This document shows positions 34,040 through 43,260 of a stretch of DNA of 64,000 nt, one piece after another. The stretch covers positions 5,270,001 to 5,334,000 of the forward strand of contig NZ_FYEY01000001.1 of the NCBI RefSeq assembly GCF_900187385.1, written 5' to 3'. A program made the translations under genes and the position numbers. Positions within the stretch are counted from its first letter, which is position 1; the number at the start of each line of letters is the position of its first letter. The DNA comes from Streptomyces sp. 2114.4 (GTDB taxonomy: Bacteria; Actinomycetota; Actinomycetes; Streptomycetales; Streptomycetaceae). The notes beneath the pieces are model-generated. The model saw nothing but the letters and a program-made list of their open reading frames with translations, had not been told where the DNA came from and searched no databases.

Positions 34040-34840
34040 TCATTCGCCACGACGCCGGATCTTGTTCCCGAGCCACACCAGCGGGTCGTACTTACGGTCC
34101 GCGGCGCGCTCCTTCAGCGGGATCAGCGCATTGTCAGTGATCTTGATGTGTTCGGGGCAGACCTCGGTGCAGCACTTGGTGATGTTGCAGTAGCCCAGCC
34201 CGTGCTCGTCCTGCGCGGCGCGCTTGCGGTCGAGACCGGCCTGTGGGGCCGCGTCCAGCGGATGCATGTCGAGCTCGGCGATCCGCATCAGGAAGCGCGG
34301 ACCGGCGAAGGCCTCCTTGTTCTCCTCGTGGTCCCGGACGACATGGCAGGTGTCCTGGCACAGGAAGCACTCGATGCACTTGCGGAACTCCTGCGACCGG
34401 CCCACGTCCTCCTGCTGCATCCGGTACTCACCGGGGCCCAGCTCCGGGGGCGGTACGAACGCCGGGATCTCGCGGGCCTTGGTGTAGTTGAAGGACACAT
34501 CGGTGACCAGATCGCGGATGACCGGGAAGGCCCGCATCGGCGTGATGGTGATGGTCTCCGCACGGTCGAAGACCGACATCCGGGTCATGCACATCAGCCG
34601 CGGCTGCCCGTTGATCTCCGCGCTGCACGAACCGCACTTGCCGGCCTTGCAGTTCCAGCGCACGGCGAGATCGGGCGCCTGGGTCGCCTGCAGGCGGTGG
34701 ACGATGTCCAGCACCACCTCGCCGTCGTGCACCTCGACCGTGAAGTCCTCCAGGTCCCCGGAGCCCGCGTCGCCCCGCCAGACCCGGAAGTGCGCCTGGT
34801 AGACGCCGGACTGCTGCTGCTCTTCCTGCGACACGCTCAC
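34040..34840 (-). CDS. sdhB: Succinate dehydrogenase iron-sulfur subunit (Sdh1 type)
   Basis: 266 aa electron-transfer subunit between FAD and the quinone site, on the cytoplasmic membrane face. [2Fe-2S] ligands are Cys64, Cys69, Cys72 and Cys84. The second domain holds CIECFLCQDTC (155-165) and CNITKCCTEVCPEHIK (218-228), giving the [4Fe-4S] and [3Fe-4S] sets; the double Cys at 223-224 means the exact ligand is ambiguous. GTG 34840 overlaps the sdhA stop, so translation is coupled. With the single five-helix anchor upstream this is the Sdh1-like enzyme of actinobacteria, distinct from the sdhCDAB type. Confidence 0.95.
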   Translation of the reverse strand: MSVSQEEQQQSGVYQAHFRVWRGDAGSGDLEDFTVEVHDGEVVLDIVHRLQATQAPDLAVRWNCKAGKCGSCSAEINGQPRLMCMTRMSVFDRAETITITPMRAFPVIRDLVTDVSFNYTKAREIPAFVPPPELGPGEYRMQQEDVGRSQEFRKCIECFLCQDTCHVVRDHEENKEAFAGPRFLMRIAELDMHPLDAAPQAGLDRKRAAQDEHGLGYCNITKCCTEVCPEHIKITDNALIPLKERAADRKYDPLVWLGNKIRRRGE

Positions 34841-36804
34841 CGGCTCAGCTCCTCGTCGGTCAGATACTTCGCCAGCTCGTCCTTCTCGAACAGTTCCAGC
34901 AGGTCGCGGCGGATCGGCGGGGTCTCGCGGCGAGAGAGGCGGATCTGGCCCAGTGCCGCGTCGGACGCTCGCGCGTCGCCCTGCGGGTCGGCGAGTTCAC
35001 AGACCAGGTTGATGTTGCGCCAGGTGCGGTCCATCGCCGGATGGTCGTCGCGGGTGTGTCCGCCCCGGCTCTCCTCGCGCTCCAGCGCCGCCCGTGCCAC
35101 ACACTCGCTGACCAGCAGCATGTTCCGCAGATCGATCGCCAGATGCCAGCCGGGGTTGTACTGCCGGTGTCCCTCGACGCCGGCCCGCCGGGCCCGAACC
35201 CGCAGATCGGCCAGCCGTTTCAGGGCCTCGAACATCTCGCCTTCCTTGCGGATGATGCCGACCAGGTCGTTCATCGACTGCTGGAGCTCTTGGTGCAGGG
35301 TGTACGGGTTCTCCGCCGGGCCCGGCTCGAGGCCGGTGTCCGCCTCGACGAGCTCGGCGCTGAAGGGGCGCAGCGCCTCCGCCTCCGCCGTGTCGATCTG
35401 CAGCGGGTCGACGGCCGGCCGTTCGGCCAGCGACTGTGTGTACTCGGCCGCGTGCAGCCCCGCCCGGCGGCCGAAGACCAGCAGGTCGGACAGCGAGTTG
35501 CCGCCGAGCCGGTTGGAGCCGTGCATCCCGCCGGCCACCTCACCGGCCGCGAACAGGCCCGGTACGCCGGTCGCCGCCGCGGTGTCCGGGTCCACGTCCA
35601 CCCCGCCCATCACGTAGTGACAGGTCGGGCCGACCTCCATCGGCTCGGCGGTGATGTCCACATCCGCCAGCTCCTTGAACTGGTGGTGCATCGACGGCAG
35701 CCGCCGCTTGATCACCTCGGCCGGCATCCGGGTGGAGACATCCAGATAGACGCCGCCGTGCGGGGAGCCGCGGCCCGCCTTGACCTCGGCGTTGATGGCG
35801 CGGGCGACCTCGTCGCGGGGCAGCAGTTCGGGCGGGCGGCGGTTGTGGTCCGGATCCTCGTACCAGCGGTCGCCCTCCTCCTCGGTCTGGGCGTACTTGT
35901 CCTTGAAGACGTCCGGGATGTAGTCGAACATGAAGCGCTTGCCCTCGCTGTTGCGCAGCACCCCGCCGTCCCCGCGGACCGACTCGGTCACGAGGATGCC
36001 CTTGACCGACGGCGGCCAGACCATGCCGGTGGGGTGGAACTGCACGAACTCCATGTTGATCAGCGGCGCCCCGGCCAGCAGCGCCAGCGCGTGCCCGTCG
36101 CCGGTGTACTCCCAGGAGTTCGAGGTCACCTTGAAGGACTTGCCGATCCCGCCGGTGGCCAGCACCACCGCCGGGGCCTCCAGCACGAAGAAGCGGCCGG
36201 ACTCCCGCTCGTAGCAGAAGGCGCCACAGACCCTGCCGGACCCCGCGGCGGAGCCGCCGGCCGACTCGGTGAGCACCCGGGTGACCGTGCACTCCTGGAA
36301 GACCTTCAGCCGGGCGTTGTACGCGCCGAACTCCCTCTCGTCCTCCTGCTGCAGCGAGACGATCTTCTGCTGGAGGGTGCGGATCAGCTCCAGGCCCGTA
36401 CGGTCGCCGACGTGCGCGAGGCGCGGGTACTCGTGGCCGCCGAAGTTGCGCTGGGAGATCCGGCCGTCCGCGGTGCGGTCGAAGAGCGCGCCCCAGGTCT
36501 CCAGCTCCCACACCCGGTCCGGGGCCTCACGGGCGTGCAGCTCGGCCATCCGCCACTGGTTGAGGAACTTCCCGCCGCGCATGGTGTCGCGGAAGTGGAC
36601 CTGCCAGTTGTCGTGCTCGTTGGCATTGCCCATGCTGGCGGCGATGCCGCCCTCGGCCATCACCGTATGCGCCTTGCCGAACAGGGACTTGCAGATCACG
36701 GCCGTCCGCATGCCGGCCTCGCGGGCCTCGATGGCGGCACGCAGCCCGGCGCCGCCGGCGCCCACCACGACCACGTCCCATGCCTGCCGGTCCACATGCG
36801 CCAT
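34837..36804 (-). CDS. sdhA: Succinate dehydrogenase flavoprotein subunit (Sdh1 type)
   Basis: 655 aa, oxidises succinate to fumarate with covalent FAD. The dinucleotide fold is VVVVGAGGAGLRAAIEAREAG near the N-terminus, and KAHTVMAEGGIAAS contains the His expected to bind FAD. Substrate region QFHPTGM, the FAD-contact GEVAGGMHGSNRLGGNSLSD, and the C-terminal helical domain with NPGWHLAIDLRNMLLVSECVARAALEREESRGGHTRDD follow in family order. ATG 36804 (MAHVDRQAW) is used with GGAAAGG 11 nt upstream; GTG 36816 is the alternative. Same operon as anchor and sdhB; together with two fumarases this covers succinate to malate. Confidence 0.96.
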   Translation of the reverse strand: MAHVDRQAWDVVVVGAGGAGLRAAIEAREAGMRTAVICKSLFGKAHTVMAEGGIAASMGNANEHDNWQVHFRDTMRGGKFLNQWRMAELHAREAPDRVWELETWGALFDRTADGRISQRNFGGHEYPRLAHVGDRTGLELIRTLQQKIVSLQQEDEREFGAYNARLKVFQECTVTRVLTESAGGSAAGSGRVCGAFCYERESGRFFVLEAPAVVLATGGIGKSFKVTSNSWEYTGDGHALALLAGAPLINMEFVQFHPTGMVWPPSVKGILVTESVRGDGGVLRNSEGKRFMFDYIPDVFKDKYAQTEEEGDRWYEDPDHNRRPPELLPRDEVARAINAEVKAGRGSPHGGVYLDVSTRMPAEVIKRRLPSMHHQFKELADVDITAEPMEVGPTCHYVMGGVDVDPDTAAATGVPGLFAAGEVAGGMHGSNRLGGNSLSDLLVFGRRAGLHAAEYTQSLAERPAVDPLQIDTAEAEALRPFSAELVEADTGLEPGPAENPYTLHQELQQSMNDLVGIIRKEGEMFEALKRLADLRVRARRAGVEGHRQYNPGWHLAIDLRNMLLVSECVARAALEREESRGGHTRDDHPAMDRTWRNINLVCELADPQGDARASDAALGQIRLSRRETPPIRRDLLELFEKDELAKYLTDEELSR

Positions 36805-36838
36805 CAGAGGGCACACCTTTCCTTAGGAGAAGCTGTCG

Positions 36839-37666
36839 TCAGAAGAAACGCGGGTCCGTGATGGCCCCGCTGGCCAGCAGGAAGACATAGAAGTCGGCGA
36901 CGGCCACGCTGATCAGCGAGGACCACGCGAGCAGCATGTGCCGCTCGTTGAGCCTGCCGACCCAGCCCCACAGCCGGTAGCGCACCGGGTGCTTGGAGAA
37001 GTGCCGCAGCCGGCCGCCGATGATGTGCCGGCACGAGTGGCAGGAGAGGGTGTACGCCCAGATCAGCACGATGTTGGCGAGGAAGACCAGGGTGCCCAGG
37101 CCCATATGGCCCCAGGCGTAGTTCTCGTCGCGGAAGGTGAGCGCCGTGTCGTAGGTCAGCACGCCCGCGACCAGCACCGCGAAGTAGAAGAAGTAGCGGT
37201 GGATGTTCTGCAGGATCAGCGGGAAGCGGGTCTCGCCGGTGTACTTCTTGTGCGGCTCGGCGACCGCGCAGGCCGGCGGCGAGGCCCAGAAGCCGCGGTA
37301 GTAGGCCTTGCGGTAGTAGTAGCAGGTCAGCCGGAAGCCCAGCGGGAAGATCAGGATGAGCAGCGCGGGGGACAGGCCCCACCAGCTGCCGAAGATCTCC
37401 CAGTTGGGGCCGCCGCGCATGGTGCGGCAGTTCTCCGCCAGACAGGGCGAGTAGAACGGCGAGACATAGGGCGCGTGGTAGTAGTCGGCGTTCGCGAACG
37501 CCCGCCAGGTCGAGTAGACGATGAACGCGAACAGACCGGCGGCGGTGCCGGCCGGTGCCAGCCACCAGCGGTCGGTGCGCAGATGACGGGCGGGGATGGC
37601 GGCGCGCGAGGCGGTGTGCACACCGTTCGCGGGCGCTGGTGGGGAGGGTTCGGTGCCAGTGGCCAA
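36839..37666 (-). CDS. sdhC: Succinate dehydrogenase membrane anchor, Sdh1 type
   Basis: 275 aa with five transmembrane helices (about 36-56, 98-117, 150-172, 186-206, 243-266). Size, order and neighbours match the single-chain anchor of mycobacterial Sdh1. It carries a CHSCRH cluster (Cys209, His210, Cys212, His214) just after helix 4, plus His156 in helix 3 and a Cys pair 75/80 in the first loop. Mycobacterial Sdh1 has been reported to hold a membrane-embedded Rieske-type FeS cluster, and this cluster of Cys/His would suit that; not proven here. TTG 37666 with GGAGA 6-7 nt before is preferred to in-frame starts further up, which add a Pro/Arg-rich stretch. Confidence 0.88.
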   Translation of the reverse strand: MATGTEPSPPAPANGVHTASRAAIPARHLRTDRWWLAPAGTAAGLFAFIVYSTWRAFANADYYHAPYVSPFYSPCLAENCRTMRGGPNWEIFGSWWGLSPALLILIFPLGFRLTCYYYRKAYYRGFWASPPACAVAEPHKKYTGETRFPLILQNIHRYFFYFAVLVAGVLTYDTALTFRDENYAWGHMGLGTLVFLANIVLIWAYTLSCHSCRHIIGGRLRHFSKHPVRYRLWGWVGRLNERHMLLAWSSLISVAVADFYVFLLASGAITDPRFF

Positions 37667-37773
37667 CGTCGGTCTCCGTGAAGGGCGCTCCGTCGGGGCG
37701 GGGGCGGCGAAGGCACCGCCGGGGCGGGGCGGGAACGGGATGAGGGGCGGTGAGCGGGACGCGTGCTGCGTCG

Positions 37774-38073
37774 TCAGGGCGCGTGGCCGTTCCTGGAGCC
37801 GAGCCCCTCGTCCTCGGCATCGGTCCACAGCGTGGCGTCGTACGGGGCGTCGGGGATCGTCACCATCTCCTCGACGACGGCGCTCGGACGGCGGGGCCGG
37901 CCGGCCGCCACGCTCTGCTTGAGCAGGGTCAGGCTTTCGCGCAGATGGTCCGTGTCGCTGCGGAGCCGGCGGATGTCCAGACAGGCGTCGAGCTGCGCCT
38001 CCAACCGTCCCACCGAACGGACCAGACCGTCCAGGCTGCGTTCAACCGCCGTCAATTCGTCCTGAAGGGACAT
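37774..38073 (-). CDS. Small coiled-coil protein at head of sdh operon
   Basis: 99 aa. Residues 1-55 are a predicted coiled coil (LQDELTAVERSLDGLVRSVGRLEAQLDACLDIRRLRSDTDHLRESLTLLKQ by heptad pattern), followed by a Pro-rich linker and an acidic tail. No membrane helix or metal site. It is the first leftward gene before the Sdh anchor, 107 nt upstream of it; small helical proteins of this kind precede the Sdh1 genes in related actinomycetes as far as I recall. Function unknown; assembly or regulation of the complex is a guess. ATG 38073 follows GTGAGGG. Confidence 0.7.
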   Translation of the reverse strand: MSLQDELTAVERSLDGLVRSVGRLEAQLDACLDIRRLRSDTDHLRESLTLLKQSVAAGRPRRPSAVVEEMVTIPDAPYDATLWTDAEDEGLGSRNGHAP

Positions 38074-38478
38074 AACGTGCCCTCACTTTTGAAGGTGTGG
38101 TGGGCGATCTCATGCGCCCGAGAGTGTCGCGCGTCACAGTAGGCGTTGGGAAGGGGGCGAGCGTGATTACGACTCGAACCGGTGCGTTCCGGCAACCATG
38201 CGCCGCGGCGTAGGTCGAACGCGGATACGAAAACCGCCGGTACGCGGGGGTGTTCCGGGTGTCCGGGGGCCCCGGTTCCGGCTGCTGAGGGGCCCGCTGT
38301 TGGGCCGGGCGGGTGGGCTTGGCGGCCCGGCCGACGTGTCGGGCGGCCGGTCCGTGCGGGGTCGCTTTCAGTAGGGGTGCCATAGATGTGATGAGCCCCA
38401 AAGTCGGCCGAACGTGGTGCGCCGGTCAGGCCCCAGGCGGCGCACGGCGCGGCGCGGGCGAGCCCGGAGGTAACCCTC
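38074..38478. other. 405-bp divergent intergenic region
   Basis: Between the sdh operon (left) and the binding-protein gene (right). It has no gene; promoters for both directions must lie here. TACTGT near 38130 (minus strand) is a possible -10 for sdh, without a clear -35. Confidence 0.4.
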
Positions 38479-40890
38479 ATGACCGACCACGACCACCCCG
38501 CAGGCCGCCGCGCGGCGGGCCGCAGGCGCCGCTGTGCCGCGCTCATCGCGGCCGGGGTGCTGCTCCCGCTGCCGGTCCTGACCGGATGCAGTGACGAGGC
38601 CCGGGACACGTCCGTCACCGCATCCCAGGACATCGCCCCCGCGCCCCGCGGCGAACTGAAGAAGGGCGGGACGCTGCGCTGGGCCGTCGACGCGATGCCC
38701 GGCACGCTGAACGCTTTCCAGTCCGACGCCGACGCGACCACCACGCGGATCACCGGCGCGGTGCTGCCCAGCATGTTCACCATCGACGCGAGCGGCAGGC
38801 CACAGCGCAACGGCGACTACCTGGACGCCGCGGACATCAGCGCCCGCGACCCCAAACAGGTCGTCACCTACAAGATCAACCCCAAGGCGCGGTGGAGCGA
38901 CGGGCGGCCGATCACCGCCGCCGACTTCATCGCCCAGTGGATCGCGCTGCGCGGCAAGGACAACGCCTTCTGGACCGCCCGCAACGCCGGCTACGACCGG
39001 ATCGGCAAGGTCGAACAGGGCGCGGACTCCCGCGAGGTCAAGGTCACCTTCGCCCGCCCCTACGCCGACTGGGAGTCGCTGTTCACCCCGCTCTACCCCA
39101 AGAGCGTGATGGGCAGCGCCGACGCCTTCAACGACGGCGCCCGTGCGCAACTGAAGGTCAGCGCCGGGCCGTTCCTCGTCCAGAAGCGGGACGCCAAGGA
39201 AAGGCGCGTCGTCCTCGTGCGCAACCCGAAGTGGTGGGGCGATCCCGCCCTGCTCAAGAGGATCGTGCTGCAGTCGCTGCCCGGCGACAAGCGGGCCGCG
39301 GCGCTCGCCGACGGGAGTATCGATGTCGCCGCGGTCGACCAGGTCGCCGCGAAGCGGGTCGCCTCCGCCCGGAGCGCCGCCTCCGCCGGGCCCCACGAGC
39401 CCGGCGACGACAACGCGGGCCCGCAGGGCGGGGAGAACCGCGCCGGGGCCCGCCCCGGCGCCAAGGCCGCCGCGGCGGAGAACGCCGCACTGCGGGGCTA
39501 CACCATCCGCAAGGCCCTGGAGCCCGCCTACACCCAGCTCGCCCTCAACGGCAGCAGCGGGCCGCTGGCCGACGACCGGGTGCGCCGTGCGGTGGCCCGT
39601 GCCCTCGACCGCCAGGAGCTCGCGGACACCGTCCTCAAGCCGCTCGACCTGCCGTCCAGGCCGCTCGGCAGCCATCTGCTGATGGCCGAGCAATACGGCT
39701 ACCAGGACCACAGCGATGCGCTCGGCGGCCAGGACACCGGGGCGGCCAAGGCGCTGCTCGCCGAAGCCGGCTGGAAGAGCGACGACACCGACCGTCAGCA
39801 GGCCGGCGGGAAAGCGGGCGCACCGGTGCCCGGCGCGGGCCGCGCCGCCGACGAGGACGGCGACGACACGTCGGACGACCGCTACGGCAACGAGGGGGCC
39901 GGCGACCGGTCCGACGGCGGGGACGACGGCGAGGCCGACGACCGCAACCCGGCCCGCTCCGGCCGTGGCCATGCCGCCCCGCCCGCCAGGGGCGAACGGT
40001 CCGACGGCATGCGGCCCGCCGCCGCAAAGGCCCCGCTGTCCTTCACCGGCGCGGTCGGCTCCGAGGTCCAGCAGGCCGCCCTGCTGCGGCAGAGCGCCTC
40101 GTTCTACAAGGAGGCGGCGGCCCGGGAGAAGGACCGGGCGGACGGTGACACCACGTCAGCGGCGTACGGCAGGTACAAGCAGTACAAGAAGCGCGCGGCA
40201 CAGACGCTCGGCGCCGCAGAGCTGATCGAGACCGGGCAGGCCCCGAATCTGCCGGGGTCCGGCGGCCACCCGGGCGCCCTGCACGCGGCCGCCGAACGGC
40301 CCGCCGACGCGGCCTTCGCACCACGGCCGGCCGGCCAGAAGGGAACCAAGATCGCCGCCGTCAGGAAGAACGGCAGGCCGCTCACCCTGCGCTTCGTGCT
40401 CCCCGACGGGGCCGGCTCCGCACAGCTGCGCACCGTCGGACGGCAGATCGCCGAAATGCTCGGCAAGATCGGCGTACAGACCTCCCTCCAGCGGGTCTCC
40501 GACGCCAGCTACTTCCAGGACCACATCGCCTCCGGCGACTACGACCTGGCGCTGTACTCCTGGCCCGGCACCGCCTACCCGGCGACCGACGCCCGGCCGA
40601 TCTACGCCAAGCCGCAGCCCGCGCCCGACGGCTCGCTGACCGTCGAGCAGAACTACACCCGGGTCGGCACCGACCACATCGACCAGCTCTTCGACCAGGC
40701 CGCCTCCGAGCTGGACGAGGGCGCCGCGCACACCCTGGTCGAGCAGGCCGACGCCAGGATCTGGGCGGCCGCCGGATCGATTCCGCTCTACCAGCGGCCC
40801 GAGCTGGTGGCCACGAAGAAGACGCTCGCCAACGTCGGCGCCTTCGGCTTCGCCACGCCCCGTTTCCAGGACATCGGCTACCAGATGTAG
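38479..40890 (+). CDS. Oversized family-5 substrate-binding lipoprotein
   Basis: 803 aa, exported lipoprotein (basic start, hydrophobic core, lipobox LTGC with Cys37). The fold is the SBP_bac_5 (OppA/DppA) type: GGTLRWAVDAMPGTLNAFQ, VVTYKINPKARWSDGRPITAADFIAQW, VLVRNPKWWGD, DDRVRRAVARALDRQELADTVL and a C-terminal DYDLALYSWPGTAYP...RVGTDHIDQLFDQA. Normal members have 500-600 residues; here two charged, disordered inserts (about 300-335 and 440-620) add the excess. No permease or ATPase is attached, so it must share a transporter or sense peptides. ATG 38479 follows GGAGG. Monocistronic, before typA. Confidence 0.9.
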   Translation: MTDHDHPAGRRAAGRRRRCAALIAAGVLLPLPVLTGCSDEARDTSVTASQDIAPAPRGELKKGGTLRWAVDAMPGTLNAFQSDADATTTRITGAVLPSMFTIDASGRPQRNGDYLDAADISARDPKQVVTYKINPKARWSDGRPITAADFIAQWIALRGKDNAFWTARNAGYDRIGKVEQGADSREVKVTFARPYADWESLFTPLYPKSVMGSADAFNDGARAQLKVSAGPFLVQKRDAKERRVVLVRNPKWWGDPALLKRIVLQSLPGDKRAAALADGSIDVAAVDQVAAKRVASARSAASAGPHEPGDDNAGPQGGENRAGARPGAKAAAAENAALRGYTIRKALEPAYTQLALNGSSGPLADDRVRRAVARALDRQELADTVLKPLDLPSRPLGSHLLMAEQYGYQDHSDALGGQDTGAAKALLAEAGWKSDDTDRQQAGGKAGAPVPGAGRAADEDGDDTSDDRYGNEGAGDRSDGGDDGEADDRNPARSGRGHAAPPARGERSDGMRPAAAKAPLSFTGAVGSEVQQAALLRQSASFYKEAAAREKDRADGDTTSAAYGRYKQYKKRAAQTLGAAELIETGQAPNLPGSGGHPGALHAAAERPADAAFAPRPAGQKGTKIAAVRKNGRPLTLRFVLPDGAGSAQLRTVGRQIAEMLGKIGVQTSLQRVSDASYFQDHIASGDYDLALYSWPGTAYPATDARPIYAKPQPAPDGSLTVEQNYTRVGTDHIDQLFDQAASELDEGAAHTLVEQADARIWAAAGSIPLYQRPELVATKKTLANVGAFGFATPRFQDIGYQM

Positions 40891-40981
40891 CCGGGTCGGC
40901 ACCCTGACGAATAAAAGGCAAGAAACCGCAGGTCAGGCGGCGTAGATACGGGCTGCGGCGGCCAATGCCGCCGCAGCCCCG

Positions 40982-40987
40982 TACGAT
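40982..40987 (+). promoter_or_regulatory. -10 box of typA
   Basis: TACGAT, giving a leader of about 85 nt before ATG 41078; the 40 bp before it are more AT-rich than the coding flanks. Confidence 0.4.
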
Positions 40988-41077
40988 GGGGTGAGGCCGT
41001 GGCTTCGTTATGCCCGGCAGGCGCGCGTACCGAATGGACGTGTCGCCACCCACGATTCCGGGAGAAGCGCCGCCAGT

Positions 41078-42982
41078 ATGCCCACGCGCCACGACATTCG
41101 TAACGTAGCCATCGTCGCCCACGTCGACCACGGGAAGACGACCCTCGTCGACGCCATGCTCAAGCAGGCCGGCGCGTTCGCCGAGCACGCCGCCGAGAAG
41201 CTTGACGACCGGATGATGGACTCCAACGACCTGGAGCGTGAGAAGGGCATCACGATCCTCGCCAAGAACACGGCGGTGAAGTATCACCCCAAGGACGGCG
41301 GGGACCCGATCACGATCAACATCATCGACACCCCCGGCCACGCCGACTTCGGTGGCGAGGTCGAGCGCGGTCTGTCGATGGTCGACGCGGTCGTCCTGCT
41401 GGTCGACGCCTCCGAGGGCCCGCTCCCGCAGACCCGCTTCGTGCTCCGCAAGGCCCTCGCGGCCCGGATGCCGGTCATCCTGTGCATCAACAAGACCGAC
41501 CGCCCCGACTCCCGCATCGACGAGGTCGTCAACGAGACCTACGACCTCTTCCTGGACCTGGACGCGGACGAGGACCAGATCGAGTTCCCGATCGTCTACG
41601 CCTGTGCCCGTGACGGCGTCGCTTCGCTGACCAAGCCGGAGGACGGCACCGTCCCCGCCGACAGCGAGAACCTCCAGCCGTTCTTCACCACGCTGCTGGA
41701 GCACGCCCCGGCGCCGGAGTACGACGCGGCCGCCCCGCTCCAGGCCCACGTCACCAACCTCGACGCGGACAACTTCCTCGGCCGTATCGCGCTGCTCCGG
41801 GTCGAGCAGGGCGAGCTGCGCAAGGGTCAGAACGTCGCCTGGATCAAGCGCGACGGCACGATCCAGAACGTCCGCATCACCGAGCTGATGATGACCGAGG
41901 CGCTGACCCGCAAGCCCGCCGAGGTGGCCGGTCCGGGCGACATCTGCGCGGTCGCCGGTATCCCCGACATCATGATCGGCGAGACCCTGGCCGACCCGGA
42001 GAACCCGATCGCGCTGCCGCTGATCACGGTCGACGAGCCGGCCATCTCCATGACCATCGGCACCAACACCTCGCCGCTGGTCGGCCGTGGCGGCACCGGC
42101 AAGGGCGCGGACGCCAAGAACGCGGTCAAGGACCGCAAGGTCACCGCCCGCCAGGTCAAGGACCGCCTGGAGCGCGAGCTGATCGGTAACGTCTCGCTGC
42201 GCGTGCTGGACACCGAGCGCCCCGACGCCTGGGAGGTGCAGGGCCGTGGTGAGCTGGCGCTGGCCATCCTGGTCGAGCAGATGCGCCGCGAGGGCTTCGA
42301 GATGACCATCGGCAAGCCGCAGGTCGTCACCAAGCAGGTCGACGGCAAGACGTACGAGCCCGTCGAGCGCATGACCATCGACGTGCCCGAGGAGCACATG
42401 GGCGCCGTCACCCAGCTGATGGGTGTCCGCAAGGGCCGGATGGACAACATGTCCAACCACGGCTCCGGCTGGGTCCGCATGGAGTTCGTCGTCCCCTCCC
42501 GCGGCCTGATCGGCTTCCGTACCGAGTTCCTGACCAACACCCGCGGCACCGGTATCGCGCACTCCATCCACGAGGGCCACGAGCCGTGGTTCGGCCAGCT
42601 CTCCACCCGTAACAACGGCTCCCTGGTCGCCGACCGCTCCGGTGCGGTCACCGCCTTCGCGATGACCAACCTCCAGGAGCGCGGTGTGCTCTTCACCGAC
42701 CCGGGCACCGAGGTGTACGAGGGCATGATCGTCGGCGAGAACTCGCGCTCCGACGACATGGACGTCAACATCACCAAGGAGAAGAAGCTCACCAACATGC
42801 GCTCCTCCTCGGCCGACTCGTTCGAGGCGATCGTGCCGCCGCGCAAGCTGTCGCTGGAGCAGTCCCTGGAGTTCTGCCGCGACGACGAGTGCGTCGAGGT
42901 GACCCCCGAGGCCGTGCGCATCCGCAAGGTCGTCCTGGACCAGAAGGAGCGCGGCCGCACTGCTTCCCGCGCGAAGCGCTGA
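41078..42982 (+). CDS. typA: Ribosome-associated GTPase TypA/BipA
   Basis: 634 aa translational GTPase related to EF-G and LepA, assists ribosome assembly and stress adaptation. G1 is AHVDHGKTTL (14-23), the switch I region carries EREKGITILAKNTAV, G3 DTPGHADFGGEVER and G4 NKTDRPDSR. Domain II, the EF-G-like beta domains (LRVLDTERPDAWEVQGRGELALAILVEQMRREGFEM) and the BipA-specific C-terminal domain (SRGLIGFRTEFLTNTRGTGI; ENSRSDDMDVNITKEKKLTNMRSSS) are all present. The start MPTRHDIRN is used, with GGAGAA 11 nt upstream. A 16-bp direct duplication directly follows the stop, then a terminator. Confidence 0.97.
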   Translation: MPTRHDIRNVAIVAHVDHGKTTLVDAMLKQAGAFAEHAAEKLDDRMMDSNDLEREKGITILAKNTAVKYHPKDGGDPITINIIDTPGHADFGGEVERGLSMVDAVVLLVDASEGPLPQTRFVLRKALAARMPVILCINKTDRPDSRIDEVVNETYDLFLDLDADEDQIEFPIVYACARDGVASLTKPEDGTVPADSENLQPFFTTLLEHAPAPEYDAAAPLQAHVTNLDADNFLGRIALLRVEQGELRKGQNVAWIKRDGTIQNVRITELMMTEALTRKPAEVAGPGDICAVAGIPDIMIGETLADPENPIALPLITVDEPAISMTIGTNTSPLVGRGGTGKGADAKNAVKDRKVTARQVKDRLERELIGNVSLRVLDTERPDAWEVQGRGELALAILVEQMRREGFEMTIGKPQVVTKQVDGKTYEPVERMTIDVPEEHMGAVTQLMGVRKGRMDNMSNHGSGWVRMEFVVPSRGLIGFRTEFLTNTRGTGIAHSIHEGHEPWFGQLSTRNNGSLVADRSGAVTAFAMTNLQERGVLFTDPGTEVYEGMIVGENSRSDDMDVNITKEKKLTNMRSSSADSFEAIVPPRKLSLEQSLEFCRDDECVEVTPEAVRIRKVVLDQKERGRTASRAKR

Positions 42983-43019
42983 AGGACCGCGCCAAGCGGT
43001 AACCGCGCCAAGCGGTAAA

Positions 43020-43052
43020 ACGGGGCGCCCCTCCACGTGAGGGGTGCCCCGT
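43020..43052 (+). terminator. Terminator of typA
   Basis: Stem ACGGGGC-G-CCCCT with AGGGG-T-GCCCCGT around a 7-nt loop. Just before it a 16-bp unit, ACCGCGCCAAGCGGTA, is present twice in tandem (42986-43018). Confidence 0.85.
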
Positions 43053-43260
43053 TCGCGTACCCGGAGCGCGGCGGGGCGGTCCGCGCCCGGGCCACCGAGG
43101 AGACGACGAAGGGCCGGCCGGGGCTCCTCCGCTCCGTCACCGCTCGGGCATCCGAGGGTTTTCTCCGGTCTTCGGAGCAGGGGCGGTCGCCGCCGAAGTG
43201 CGGTACCTCCCCCTTTGCGCTCTGATGTGGCTAGGCATGATCCGGACCTGAGGAGGCGTC

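Noticed and set aside
35041..36861. 606-aa plus-strand frame over sdhA
   Set aside because: Shadow of sdhA; no motif and no ribosome site.
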